Source of the DNA: Bacteroidia bacterium | GTDB taxonomy: Bacteria; Bacteroidota; Bacteroidia; UKL13-3 | Length of the DNA: 6,906 nt | Direction: 5' to 3' | Assembly: GCA_022402405.1 (NCBI GenBank) | Contig: JAKRSG010000313.1 | Span: forward strand, 1-6,906 | Program-made: the position numbers and the translations under genes | Notes under the pieces: model-generated | Databases searched by the model: none | The model's input: only the letters and a program-made list of their open reading frames with translations | What the model was told of the DNA's origin: nothing | Part shown: positions 1 through 6,733 of the stretch, piece by piece | How positions within the stretch are numbered: position 1 is the stretch's first letter | How the letters are laid out: every line of letters starts with the position of its first letter

Positions 1-2
1 AA

Positions 3-1277
3 GAAGGCGATTTCCTTTACCTTATTGGAGGATATGGATATAGCGCAACATTTACCAACCATATAACATTCCCTCATTTAACGGCCATTCAAGTTCCGAT
101 GTTAATAAATGTCGTTAAAAATGGCCTTCCTATTACAACTTATATTCGCCAAATAAGCGACACACTTTTTGCTGTTACGGGCGGCTCTTTAAAGAAAATC
201 AATCAGACATATTATTTGGTTGGTGGACAAAAATTTATTGGCAGATATAACCCTATGGGCCCCACGAGCGGACCCGGATTTATTCAGGAATATACCAATG
301 CCATTAGAAAATTTAAGCTTTCAGATAACGGAACACAAATACAGATTACCCATTTGCCAAGTATAGTAGATGCTGTAAATTTACATCGAAGAGATTATAA
401 TGTGGTTCCACAAATACTTCCCAATTTACAAGAAGGCCTAACAGCATTTTCTGGAGTTTTTCAAACTAATGCAGATTTACCATACTTAAACTGTGTAACT
501 ATTGATAGTGTTCAAGCCAATGTAAACAACAATTTTGCGCAGTATTACAATCATTATCACTGCGCTAATATTCCTTTATATAGTGAAACGAATAATGAGA
601 TGCACAACATATTTTTTGGAGGCATTGCACAGTACTACGACAATCAAGGCACTTTGATACAAGACAATAATGTTCCGTTTGTAAAAACTATTGCCCGTGT
701 TACTCGCCAAGCGAATGGACAAATGGCAGAGTATAAATTACCCCTGGAAATGCCAGGTTATTTGGGTTCGGGCTCAGAGTTTATTTCTATTAACTCACTA
801 TCTCAATATTCTAATGAAGTTATCAAATTAGATCATTTAACAAACGACAGCAACTTAGTAGGATATATTTTTGGAGGCATAAGCAGTTCGGCACCCAATA
901 TATTCTTCACCAATACAGGTACACAAAGTGCAGCAAGTAACCAAATTTTCAAGGTATATATAATCAGAAACAACCCAACAAATATCCATAAGTTAAATGA
1001 GCAAAGCACGAGTAGTTTACACATGCAAGTATATCCTAATCCTAATAACGGACATTTATATATTAAATTTAACTTGATAAATAAGGCTGAACCAATAACA
1101 CTAATTATTCAGGATAACATGGGTAAAGTTATAGAACGCGATATACTTGAAAATCTTAAAATAGGTGAAAATATTTATAGTCAGAAACTAAAAGGACTTA
1201 CAAGTGGCGGCACGTATTATGTAACGATAGAAACCTCTAAAGAGAAATCAACACAAAAAGTAATAATAAACCCTTAA
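3..1277 (+). CDS. Kelch-like beta-propeller protein with T9SS sorting domain (5' partial)
   Basis: The reading frame is open from the first bases of the window, so the true start lies upstream. The ATG at 99 is internal, because the 32 codons before it already carry a Kelch-like strand (LYLIGGYG). About 424 residues are visible. Further propeller-type strands with a double glycine are YYLVGGQ (nt 210-230), NIFFGGIAQYYD (nt 606-641) and GYIFGGI (near nt 864). From about nt 1023 to the end lies a typical type A T9SS C-terminal domain: it opens with VYPNPNNG, runs through short beta strands including an MGKV turn, and ends in KVIINP. In the family this domain directs secretion across the outer membrane and is then cleaved, so the protein is probably secreted or surface attached. 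The ligand or function of the propeller cannot be told from sequence. The next gene follows after 11 bp, which suggests co-transcription. The sorting domain is certain; the Kelch assignment is likely but the repeats are degenerate. Confidence 0.85.
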   Translation, partial: EGDFLYLIGGYGYSATFTNHITFPHLTAIQVPMLINVVKNGLPITTYIRQISDTLFAVTGGSLKKINQTYYLVGGQKFIGRYNPMGPTSGPGFIQEYTNAIRKFKLSDNGTQIQITHLPSIVDAVNLHRRDYNVVPQILPNLQEGLTAFSGVFQTNADLPYLNCVTIDSVQANVNNNFAQYYNHYHCANIPLYSETNNEMHNIFFGGIAQYYDNQGTLIQDNNVPFVKTIARVTRQANGQMAEYKLPLEMPGYLGSGSEFISINSLSQYSNEVIKLDHLTNDSNLVGYIFGGISSSAPNIFFTNTGTQSAASNQIFKVYIIRNNPTNIHKLNEQSTSSLHMQVYPNPNNGHLYIKFNLINKAEPITLIIQDNMGKVIERDILENLKIGENIYSQKLKGLTSGGTYYVTIETSKEKSTQKVIINP

Positions 1278-1288
1278 ATAAAAACAAA

Positions 1289-1930
1289 ATGAGAAACTTA
1301 CTTATCATCGCCATTAGTTTAGTAATGGCAGCATCAAGTTGTAAAAAAGACGAAAACACAACAGCCAATAACGATATTACATCACAAATTAATAGCCTAC
1401 CAAAAGAAAGCTTAAATGCAGACGAATTAACAAGTTTAAAATTAATGCGTGAAGAAGAGAAGTTAGCGCATGATGTGTACATGAATTTGTATAGAAAATG
1501 GAATACACAAATTTTTTCGAACATTGCATCAAGCGAACTAACTCACACCAATGCGGTTCTAACTCTCTTAAACAAATATCAAATCGCCGACCCAGTTGGA
1601 AATAATGCAGAAGGTGTATACACAGATTCTACTTTACAAACTATATATAACCAATTAGTATCAAAAGGGAATACAAGCAACCTAGAAGGATTTATTGTAG
1701 GAGCTACGGTAGAAGATTTAGATATATATGATTTAAACCATTGGCTTACCAAAGTTGATAATCAAGATATCAAATTTGTGTATGAAAATTTGAATAAAGG
1801 AAGCAGGAATCACCTACGTTCATTTTACGCCCAAATAATTCAATCTGGAGGAACGTATAAAGCCCAATATCTATCACAAGAGCAATTAGAAGCTATAATA
1901 AATAGTCCTAAAGAATCTGGTTCTTGGTAA
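1289..1930 (+). CDS. DUF2202 ferritin-like domain lipoprotein
   Basis: The 213-residue product begins with a lipoprotein signal peptide: basic MRN, a hydrophobic stretch (residues 4-14), then ASSC with Cys18 as the lipidated residue. The mature N-terminus reads C-K-K-D-E-N. This fits the K-(D/E)2 surface-export signal described for Bacteroidota lipoproteins, so the protein may face outward from the outer membrane. Residues 50-180 match the DUF2202 family: MREEEKLAHDVY (53-64), then SSELTH (81-86), GATVEDLDIYDL (138-149) and GSRNHLRSFY (171-180). DUF2202 proteins are predicted four-helix ferritin-like bundles. The repeated Glu/His positions (Glu56, Glu83, His86, Glu142, His175) could bind a di-metal centre, but that is inference, and I know of no established function. 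The start ATG is chosen because the signal peptide follows it directly; there is no clear Shine-Dalgarno site, as is common in this phylum. It lies 11 bp behind the T9SS protein gene and is followed by an inverted repeat. Confidence 0.9.
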   Translation: MRNLLIIAISLVMAASSCKKDENTTANNDITSQINSLPKESLNADELTSLKLMREEEKLAHDVYMNLYRKWNTQIFSNIASSELTHTNAVLTLLNKYQIADPVGNNAEGVYTDSTLQTIYNQLVSKGNTSNLEGFIVGATVEDLDIYDLNHWLTKVDNQDIKFVYENLNKGSRNHLRSFYAQIIQSGGTYKAQYLSQEQLEAIINSPKESGSW

Positions 1931-1932
1931 AT

Positions 1933-1987
1933 ATAATTGGACAGCTGCTCAAAAATTATTTAGTAAACACAGCAGCTGTCCAATTAT
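1933..1987. terminator. Perfect inverted repeat between convergent genes, probable bidirectional terminator
   Basis: The arms at 1933-1949 (ataattggacagctgct) and 1971-1987 are exact reverse complements of 17 bp, with a 21-nt loop. The left arm starts three bases after the DUF2202 stop codon. The right arm is also the coding end of prmA (codons for NNWTAA), and the prmA stop lies in the loop. The U-tracts are weak (TTT then GTTG on +, ATTTA on -), so termination efficiency is uncertain. Its position between two converging genes makes a shared terminator or mRNA 3'-end stabiliser the best reading. Confidence 0.6.
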
Positions 1988-2780
1988 TTTGTTGAGTACT
2001 AGCTACATATTTAAAATCGGTATTTTCTGCTGCCTGTTGTAAATCGGGTAAGTCTGAAGTATAAAACCCAGAAATCACCAATTTACCAGCAGAGGCAAGC
2101 AAAGGGAATAAACTTGCAAAGCTCTCCATTAAAATATTTCTATTAATATTGGCTAAGATAATGTCAAAAGTTTGGTTTGGAATAGCATGTAAATCTCCTT
2201 CAATAAACTCTATTGGCTGAACCGAATTAAGAGCAATATTCTCTAAAATATTTTCTGCAGCCCAAGTATCTATATCATTAGCTATGATTTTTTGGGCACC
2301 CAATTTTGCGGCAAGAATGGCTAAAATGCCGGTACCACTGCCATAATCAAATACACTCTTGTTGTTAAAATCCATTTCTAACATCAATTGCATAATGGAA
2401 AAAGTAGTTTCATGATGCCCGGTACCAAAAGATGTTTTAGGCTGAATAACCAACTCAATTGGAAATCCCTGATCCGATTCGTGAAAAGGAGCACGGATGC
2501 GTAACTCACTGCCAATACAAACAGGTTCAAAACTTTGTTCCCATTCTGCATTCCAATTTTGTTGAGCTACCACACTCATATCAATATCCGTTGGCTTCAA
2601 TTCATATTGGTTCAGCACGGCAAAAAATGCTTGTTCTGAGTAATCTGTTTCTGGCAAATAAGCCTCAAATCCCTCATCATTTTCCAAGAAACCCTCAAAA
2701 TTTATCTCGGCCAATTCTGCTATTAAAATATCTTTTAAATCGGACGAGCAAGGTATTTTGCATAAAATATAGTTTGACAT
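1956..2780 (-). CDS. prmA: Ribosomal protein L11 methyltransferase
   Basis: PrmA is a cytosolic enzyme that uses S-adenosylmethionine to methylate ribosomal protein L11. The 274-residue length is close to that of family members. An N-terminal substrate-recognition domain (about residues 1-75) precedes the Rossmann methyltransferase domain. Visible motifs are the family signature KTSFGTGHHETT (115-126), the SAM-binding motif I DYGSGTGILA (145-154; many homologues have Cys where Ser148 stands here), the acidic motif II region ANDID (167-171), and the active-site loop LANINRNIL (209-217). The C-terminus ends in WTAAVFTK, an ordinary family ending. The ATG at 2778-2780 gives a normal N-terminus without extension. 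The gene is convergent to the DUF2202 gene and divergent from the sensor kinase gene, so it is probably transcribed alone. I see no truncation or missing catalytic segment. Confidence 0.95.
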   Translation of the reverse strand: MSNYILCKIPCSSDLKDILIAELAEINFEGFLENDEGFEAYLPETDYSEQAFFAVLNQYELKPTDIDMSVVAQQNWNAEWEQSFEPVCIGSELRIRAPFHESDQGFPIELVIQPKTSFGTGHHETTFSIMQLMLEMDFNNKSVFDYGSGTGILAILAAKLGAQKIIANDIDTWAAENILENIALNSVQPIEFIEGDLHAIPNQTFDIILANINRNILMESFASLFPLLASAGKLVISGFYTSDLPDLQQAAENTDFKYVASTQQNNWTAAVFTK

Positions 2781-2819
2781 TAGAATTAATAAATTATTTT
2801 AGTAGAAAAATTCGAACAC

Positions 2820-5801
2820 TTGCGTACAAAGCTACTCTTAATTTTTTCAATTGTATTTCTTACAATTCAAATTTCTGCGCAGAGCTTACGTTTTGAGCAT
2901 ATAAATGAACAAAAGGGTTTAGAACAAATTAACATTCTATCCATGCATCAGGGGCCGAATGGCTACTTATGGGTTGGAACTTATTTTGGCTTATTAAGAT
3001 ATGATGGACATGAATTCGAAAAAATTATTGAGTTAGAGGGAACCATTGAAGAGACCTCCATTTATTCAATAAGCAGCACTTATAAAGAGATAATTGCTCT
3101 TGGCAATAGAAAAGTTTTTGTCATAGATAAGAACACTTTAGAGAAAAAAGTAATACCTTTTAATACGGGCAAAATTAGTAAGCCAAAAAAAATTATTGCA
3201 CTCAGAAATAGCTTACTCATTGCAGCAGAAGACGGTTTATGGCAACTCAATTACGGCAATAACTTTTTCACCAATATACATCCGCGCTCGCCTGTTACAG
3301 ACATTAAAGCTATAAACACTGGCAAAGTAATTTACAGCAATTCTGAAGGTTTTTGGGCTTATTACCCTTTCAATAAAAAGCTTGTTCCCATTAAATATAA
3401 TTCTGTTTCACTTATAAAACATTTTTGGTTGAACCAAAAAGGAAACATATCTTGGTTTGAAGCCGATAATGAATTTTTTACAGGCAGTCTTAAGAACAAT
3501 AAAATCCAAACTTTACAGAGATTTGAAGTAATGATTCCGGCTCAAAGTATTGGATTAGAATATTATCAAAACAAACATTATTTAGGCACCAAAAACGGAT
3601 TAGTTGCCATAAATAATGACGGTGAAACTGAGCTGATACAACAAGAAACGGATGATTATTTTTCTTTATCTCAGAACTTCATTAGTTGTATGTTGGTAGA
3701 TAATATTAATAACTTCTGGGTGGGCACAGAAATAGGTGGTATCAATTTGCATAACCCAAATAGATATGTTTTTCATTTAAACTCCTATTTAACGAGCAAA
3801 AAAGAAAGTAAATGCAAAGAGGTTATCTCTTTTGCCGAAACTGAAAAAGGAGAAATATTGGTTCAAACCGCACTAAAAGAAACGGGTATTTATGAACTAA
3901 AAAATAAAGCCTTTAAAAAATGGGTACAAACTAGCATAATTGCTAATTGTATTAGTAAAAAAGTGGGCACCACCTCTCAATTTTATATGGGCACTCCAGA
4001 TGGCCTTTATGAGTTTGATTATGAAAAAGAGAGTAAAAATTTCATAAGCACAAAATCTAATTTTAAAACTTTTGAGAGCGATATTAAAAGTATTATATAT
4101 ACAGGTAATAATCAATATTGGATGGGAGGCTCTGATGGATTTTTCTTGTTTGATGGAGTGCTAAATAAAGTGATTAAACACTACGGAATAGCAAACAGCG
4201 AGATCGGTTGTGAGAATGTTCGAAACATTAATTTTAAGAATCGTGAATTAATATTAATTAGCACTACAAAAGGCCTTTACCAGCTTAATATTAATACCGA
4301 TAAAATTAGCCTATTACCGCTTAGTAAAGATAAAAATGAGCCAATGGTTTCTGTGGCCATCACAGACAAAAAAGGAAGAACTTGGATTGGCACATCTGGT
4401 AAAGGAATATATATAACTAATACCAATCAACTACAATTAATAATAGACAAAGAAAAAGGGCTAGCTAATAATCAGATTTATACATTAACTTTTAATCAGG
4501 ATAGCAGCGAATGTTGGGCCACAACAAACAAAGGGATTTCTAGGATTAGTATAGAAAATTTTGGTATTAAAAACTATTTCGTAGATGATGGTTTACAAGG
4601 AAGTGAATTTATTGAGTCGTCTAATTTAAGAACAAAAAATGGTTGGATTTGCCTAGGAGGCGTGGCTGGTTTTAACAGTTTTGAACCCACACAAATTTAT
4701 GAGAGTAAAAATAGTAGCCAAATGAATATAAAAAGCCTTTCTATTTTTAATGAGAAACAAACTTTTCAGGAGTATTATAAGATTCCGGGTCAGCAAAATT
4801 ACATTTCGTTTGACTATGTTGCTTTAAACTTTAACTTAGAAAAAAACCTAAATTATTTATATAAGTTAGAAGGGTTAGACACTTCATTTCACCCGGTAGG
4901 AAATCGTAAGTTTGTTAGTTTTGGCCAGTTGTCACCAGGAGAATACCAGTTTAAAGTAAGAGCACAAAATTGGAATGGCGACGAAAGTTCGATGGAGGCT
5001 AGTGTTGCTTTTCAGATTGTACCTCAAATTTATCAAACCCTCATATTTAAAATTGGTTCAAGCATATTTTTGGCTGCCATAATTGCCCTTGTAATTTATT
5101 GGCGAACCCAAATAGCCATTCAGGAAGAAAAGGAAAAAGGAGAGCAAACTGCCATGATAGCTAGTTTAGAGTTAAAAGCTCTGAGAGCGCAAATGAACCC
5201 ACATTTTATTTTTAACTCTTTAAACTCTATTCAGTATTTTGTGATGAATAATGAGGGCAAAATTGCGGCTAAATACTTGAGCAAATTTGCCAAGCTCATC
5301 AGGATGATTTTAGATGTGAGCGAGCAAACATTTGTAAGTATCAGTAATAAAATTGAATTCTTACAGCTATATGTAGATTTGGAGGCTTTGCGGCTTAACA
5401 ACTCCTTTAATTGCGAGTTTGTGGTCGACAAAAACTTGGATCAAAACGTTTTAATTCCTACTCTATTAATTCAGCCTCATGTAGAAAATGCCATTTGGCA
5501 CGGACTTCAATCTAAAAAGGGAGAAAAGCGATTAAAAATAGAATTTATTCATTTATCAGAAGATCAGGTTCAAGTAATTGTAACAGATAACGGAATTGGA
5601 AGAACAGCTGCCATGGAGATTAAAAAGCAGAAGATTGCCGTTCATCAATCGCGAGGATCTAAAATTAGTGAAGATAGAATTGCCTCCCTTAAAAAGCTTT
5701 TTGGTTCGAACCCAAAAATAGAAATTATTGATTTATATGATGAAAATAATTTAGCTTGCGGCACAAAGGTAATTATTAATGTTCCAATAATACATGGGTA
5801 A
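2820..5801 (+). CDS. LytS-type sensor histidine kinase with periplasmic propeller and Y_Y_Y domain
   Basis: This 993-residue inner-membrane kinase probably senses a periplasmic signal and phosphorylates the regulator encoded next to it. Residues 1-21 form a signal peptide ending ISAQ. Residues 22-625 carry many two-component-regulator-propeller strands, for example YLWVGTYFGLLRYDG (49-63), NNFWVGTEIGGI (297-308), QYWMGGSDGFF (432-442), RTWIGTSGKGIY (520-531) and WICLGGVAGF (609-618). I count about eleven, which fits a double propeller. A Y_Y_Y domain follows (about 661-735, with YLYKLEGLDTSF and GEYQFKVRAQNWNG), then a membrane helix (741-761) and a short coiled coil. The His_kinase segment has AQMNPHFIFNSLNS with phospho-acceptor His795. 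The ATPase domain has an N-box ending HVENAIWHG (Asn890), a G-box TDNGIG (922-927) and GTKVIINVP (981-989). No receiver or DNA-binding domain is fused, so it is not a hybrid HTCS. The start is TTG: an in-frame stop lies at 2790, no ATG occurs before 2943, and only TTG preserves the signal peptide. The ligand is unknown. Confidence 0.92.
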   Translation: MRTKLLLIFSIVFLTIQISAQSLRFEHINEQKGLEQINILSMHQGPNGYLWVGTYFGLLRYDGHEFEKIIELEGTIEETSIYSISSTYKEIIALGNRKVFVIDKNTLEKKVIPFNTGKISKPKKIIALRNSLLIAAEDGLWQLNYGNNFFTNIHPRSPVTDIKAINTGKVIYSNSEGFWAYYPFNKKLVPIKYNSVSLIKHFWLNQKGNISWFEADNEFFTGSLKNNKIQTLQRFEVMIPAQSIGLEYYQNKHYLGTKNGLVAINNDGETELIQQETDDYFSLSQNFISCMLVDNINNFWVGTEIGGINLHNPNRYVFHLNSYLTSKKESKCKEVISFAETEKGEILVQTALKETGIYELKNKAFKKWVQTSIIANCISKKVGTTSQFYMGTPDGLYEFDYEKESKNFISTKSNFKTFESDIKSIIYTGNNQYWMGGSDGFFLFDGVLNKVIKHYGIANSEIGCENVRNINFKNRELILISTTKGLYQLNINTDKISLLPLSKDKNEPMVSVAITDKKGRTWIGTSGKGIYITNTNQLQLIIDKEKGLANNQIYTLTFNQDSSECWATTNKGISRISIENFGIKNYFVDDGLQGSEFIESSNLRTKNGWICLGGVAGFNSFEPTQIYESKNSSQMNIKSLSIFNEKQTFQEYYKIPGQQNYISFDYVALNFNLEKNLNYLYKLEGLDTSFHPVGNRKFVSFGQLSPGEYQFKVRAQNWNGDESSMEASVAFQIVPQIYQTLIFKIGSSIFLAAIIALVIYWRTQIAIQEEKEKGEQTAMIASLELKALRAQMNPHFIFNSLNSIQYFVMNNEGKIAAKYLSKFAKLIRMILDVSEQTFVSISNKIEFLQLYVDLEALRLNNSFNCEFVVDKNLDQNVLIPTLLIQPHVENAIWHGLQSKKGEKRLKIEFIHLSEDQVQVIVTDNGIGRTAAMEIKKQKIAVHQSRGSKISEDRIASLKKLFGSNPKIEIIDLYDENNLACGTKVIINVPIIHG
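2827..2834 (-). promoter_or_regulatory. Candidate -7 promoter box for prmA
   Basis: Read on the minus strand the box is TAGCTTTG, an exact match to the Bacteroidota -7 consensus TAnnTTTG. It lies 46 bp upstream of the prmA ATG and would give a leader of about 40 nt. No good TTTG is found at the usual distance; the nearest upstream TTG is only 13 nt away, which is short. The box sits inside codons 3-5 of the divergent kinase gene. An 8-mer with six fixed positions can occur by chance, so confidence is moderate to low. Confidence 0.4.
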
Positions 5802-6582
5802 AAAACTTAAAACACTCATAGTTGAAGACGAGGCAAGAGGCAGAAATGCTTTAAAAGCTATGCTCGAAGAAATTGACGAAATTGAGCTAATTGGAGAATC
5901 TCCAGATGTAGATGATGCCATTTCTAAAATTCAAATTCATAATCCTGATTTGGTGATGTTGGATATTGAAATGCCATTTAAAAACGGTTTTGATTTATTA
6001 GCCGAACAACCCAATCGCACCTTTGATGTTATTTTTACAACGGCTTATGATTCTTATGCTATTAAAGCTATAAAGTTTAGTGCAATGGATTATTTATTAA
6101 AGCCTATAGATTCTGAAGAGCTAAAATATGCTATTATTAGAACCTTAGAAAAACGCCAAAGAATTCAGCACCAACCCCAAATGCAAATCACTAATTTGCT
6201 TGAAAACTTAAAAACAATCAATAACAACAACTTTAAGCTATCGTTACAAACATCAGAAGGCTCTATTTATGTGCCTATAGACGAAATTATTAGATGTGAA
6301 AGCAATGCCAATTATACCCGTTTTTATTTTGCTAACGAAAAGCCTACAATAGTTTCTAAAACCTTAAAAGAATTTGATGAATTACTAACGGATTATGGAT
6401 TTTGTAGAGTACATCATTCATATCTCATAAATTTAAAATATATAAGAAAATACATAAAAGGGGAAGGCGGATATGTGCTTATGGCAGACGGAGCAGAGGT
6501 GGAAGTTTCGAGAAGAAAAAGAGATGTTTTACAAAAAGCACTCGAAAAATATGCTCCAATTTTGTTAAAAACGACCAGTTAA
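5794..6582 (+). CDS. LytTR-family response regulator
   Basis: This 262-residue cytoplasmic transcription factor is the partner of the upstream kinase. Its ATG lies inside the kinase end, and the two genes share the 8 bp ATGGGTAA, which points to translational coupling and equal supply of both proteins. The receiver domain (residues 5-120) has the acidic pair Glu11-Asp12, phospho-acceptor Asp57 in VMLDIEMP, Thr82/Thr83 in FTTAYDSYAI and Lys103 in LLKPID. A linker follows, then the LytTR DNA-binding domain (about 145-252), recognised by IIRCESNANYTRFYF (165-179), FCRVHHSYLINLKYI (203-217) and VSRRKRDVL (238-246). LytTR proteins bind pairs of short direct repeats about two helical turns apart. 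A pair of that type overlaps and follows this gene's stop codon. All receiver residues needed for phosphorylation are present. Confidence 0.95.
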   Translation: MGKKLKTLIVEDEARGRNALKAMLEEIDEIELIGESPDVDDAISKIQIHNPDLVMLDIEMPFKNGFDLLAEQPNRTFDVIFTTAYDSYAIKAIKFSAMDYLLKPIDSEELKYAIIRTLEKRQRIQHQPQMQITNLLENLKTINNNNFKLSLQTSEGSIYVPIDEIIRCESNANYTRFYFANEKPTIVSKTLKEFDELLTDYGFCRVHHSYLINLKYIRKYIKGEGGYVLMADGAEVEVSRRKRDVLQKALEKYAPILLKTTS

Positions 6583-6603
6583 AAATTGAAACCGACCAGT
6601 TAA
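6572..6603 (+). repeat. Two 11-bp direct repeats (CGACCAGTTAA)
   Basis: The copies at 6572-6582 and 6593-6603 are identical and start 21 bp apart. The first copy contains the last codons and the stop of the response regulator gene. Because 21 is a multiple of three, the second copy repeats the same reading phase and could be a small tandem duplication of the gene end. A third, weaker relative (TCAGTT) follows at 6604-6609. Confidence 0.9.
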
Positions 6604-6604
6604 T
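6575..6604 (+). promoter_or_regulatory. Candidate LytTR binding site
   Basis: Within the direct repeats, CCAGTTAAA (6575-6583) and CCAGTTAAT (6596-6604) resemble the reported LytTR half-site pattern [TA][AC][CA]GTTN[AG][TG]. The second copy fits at all but the first position; the first copy misses the first and last. The gap is 12 bp, the expected value. The pair lies just upstream of the predicted promoter at 6611-6643, where an activator would bind. That the neighbouring regulator binds here is inference from position and pattern. Confidence 0.5.
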
Positions 6605-6610
6605 CAGTTT

Positions 6611-6643
6611 TTTGAATTGCTAATTTTTTTTTGTATTCCTTTG
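6611..6643 (+). promoter_or_regulatory. Predicted Bacteroidota-type promoter
   Basis: TTTG at 6611-6614 (the -33 element) and TTCCTTTG at 6636-6643 (the -7 element, one mismatch to TAnnTTTG) are separated by 21 nt, close to the spacing known in Bacteroides and Flavobacterium. Transcription should start near 6647, only about six bases before the ATG at 6653. Much of the spacer is a run of T, so the -33 match alone carries little weight. Confidence 0.55.
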
Positions 6644-6652
6644 TACTCGTCA

Positions 6653-6733
6653 ATGAAAGCAAAAAAAATAGCCCTTATGTCGTTCATACTTTTTGTTATA
6701 ATTCTGGTTTTTATCCAGTTTATGATAAAATAA
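6653..6733 (+). CDS. Putative 26-residue single-helix membrane peptide
   Basis: A short ORF starts with ATG and ends with TAA. The product begins MKAKK, continues with a purely hydrophobic helix of roughly 18 residues (from IALMSF to FIQFM) and ends IK. This is the build of a small membrane peptide with the basic end inside. It does not match any family I recognise. By size and composition it resembles type I toxin peptides such as ShoB or Ibs, and also small kinase-modulating peptides, but no sequence likeness is claimed. It is supported by the promoter directly upstream with a near-leaderless distance, and by the terminator downstream. The transcript would have an unusually long, structured 3' part of about 170 nt. 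An AT-rich sequence can produce such an ORF by chance, and the alternative is that the unit is a pure RNA gene. Confidence 0.4.
   Translation: MKAKKIALMSFILFVIILVFIQFMIK

Noticed and set aside
833..1024. Minus-strand frame opposite the T9SS protein gene
   Set aside because: Hydrophobic product explained by the reverse complement of AT-rich coding sequence.
1278..1288. Possible separate promoter or terminator between the T9SS gene and the DUF2202 gene
   Set aside because: Only 11 A-rich bases, with no hairpin and no promoter box in the preceding stretch.
1237..1524. Minus-strand frame opposite the DUF2202 gene
   Set aside because: Shadow of an AT-rich coding region; the sense frame has strong family motifs.
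2768..2776. TATAGTTTG as a + strand promoter for the kinase gene
   Set aside because: It has three bases between TA and TTTG instead of two, and no TTG stands at the right distance upstream. No convincing kinase promoter was found.
2459..2896. A 145-codon + strand frame antisense to prmA
   Set aside because: It lies mainly opposite clear prmA codons, and its product has no recognisable family or ordered composition.
3897..4115. Minus-strand frame opposite the kinase propeller
   Set aside because: Shadow frame with no start context or motifs.
5231..5431. Minus-strand frame opposite the kinase core
   Set aside because: Lies opposite the conserved His_kinase segment; no independent support.
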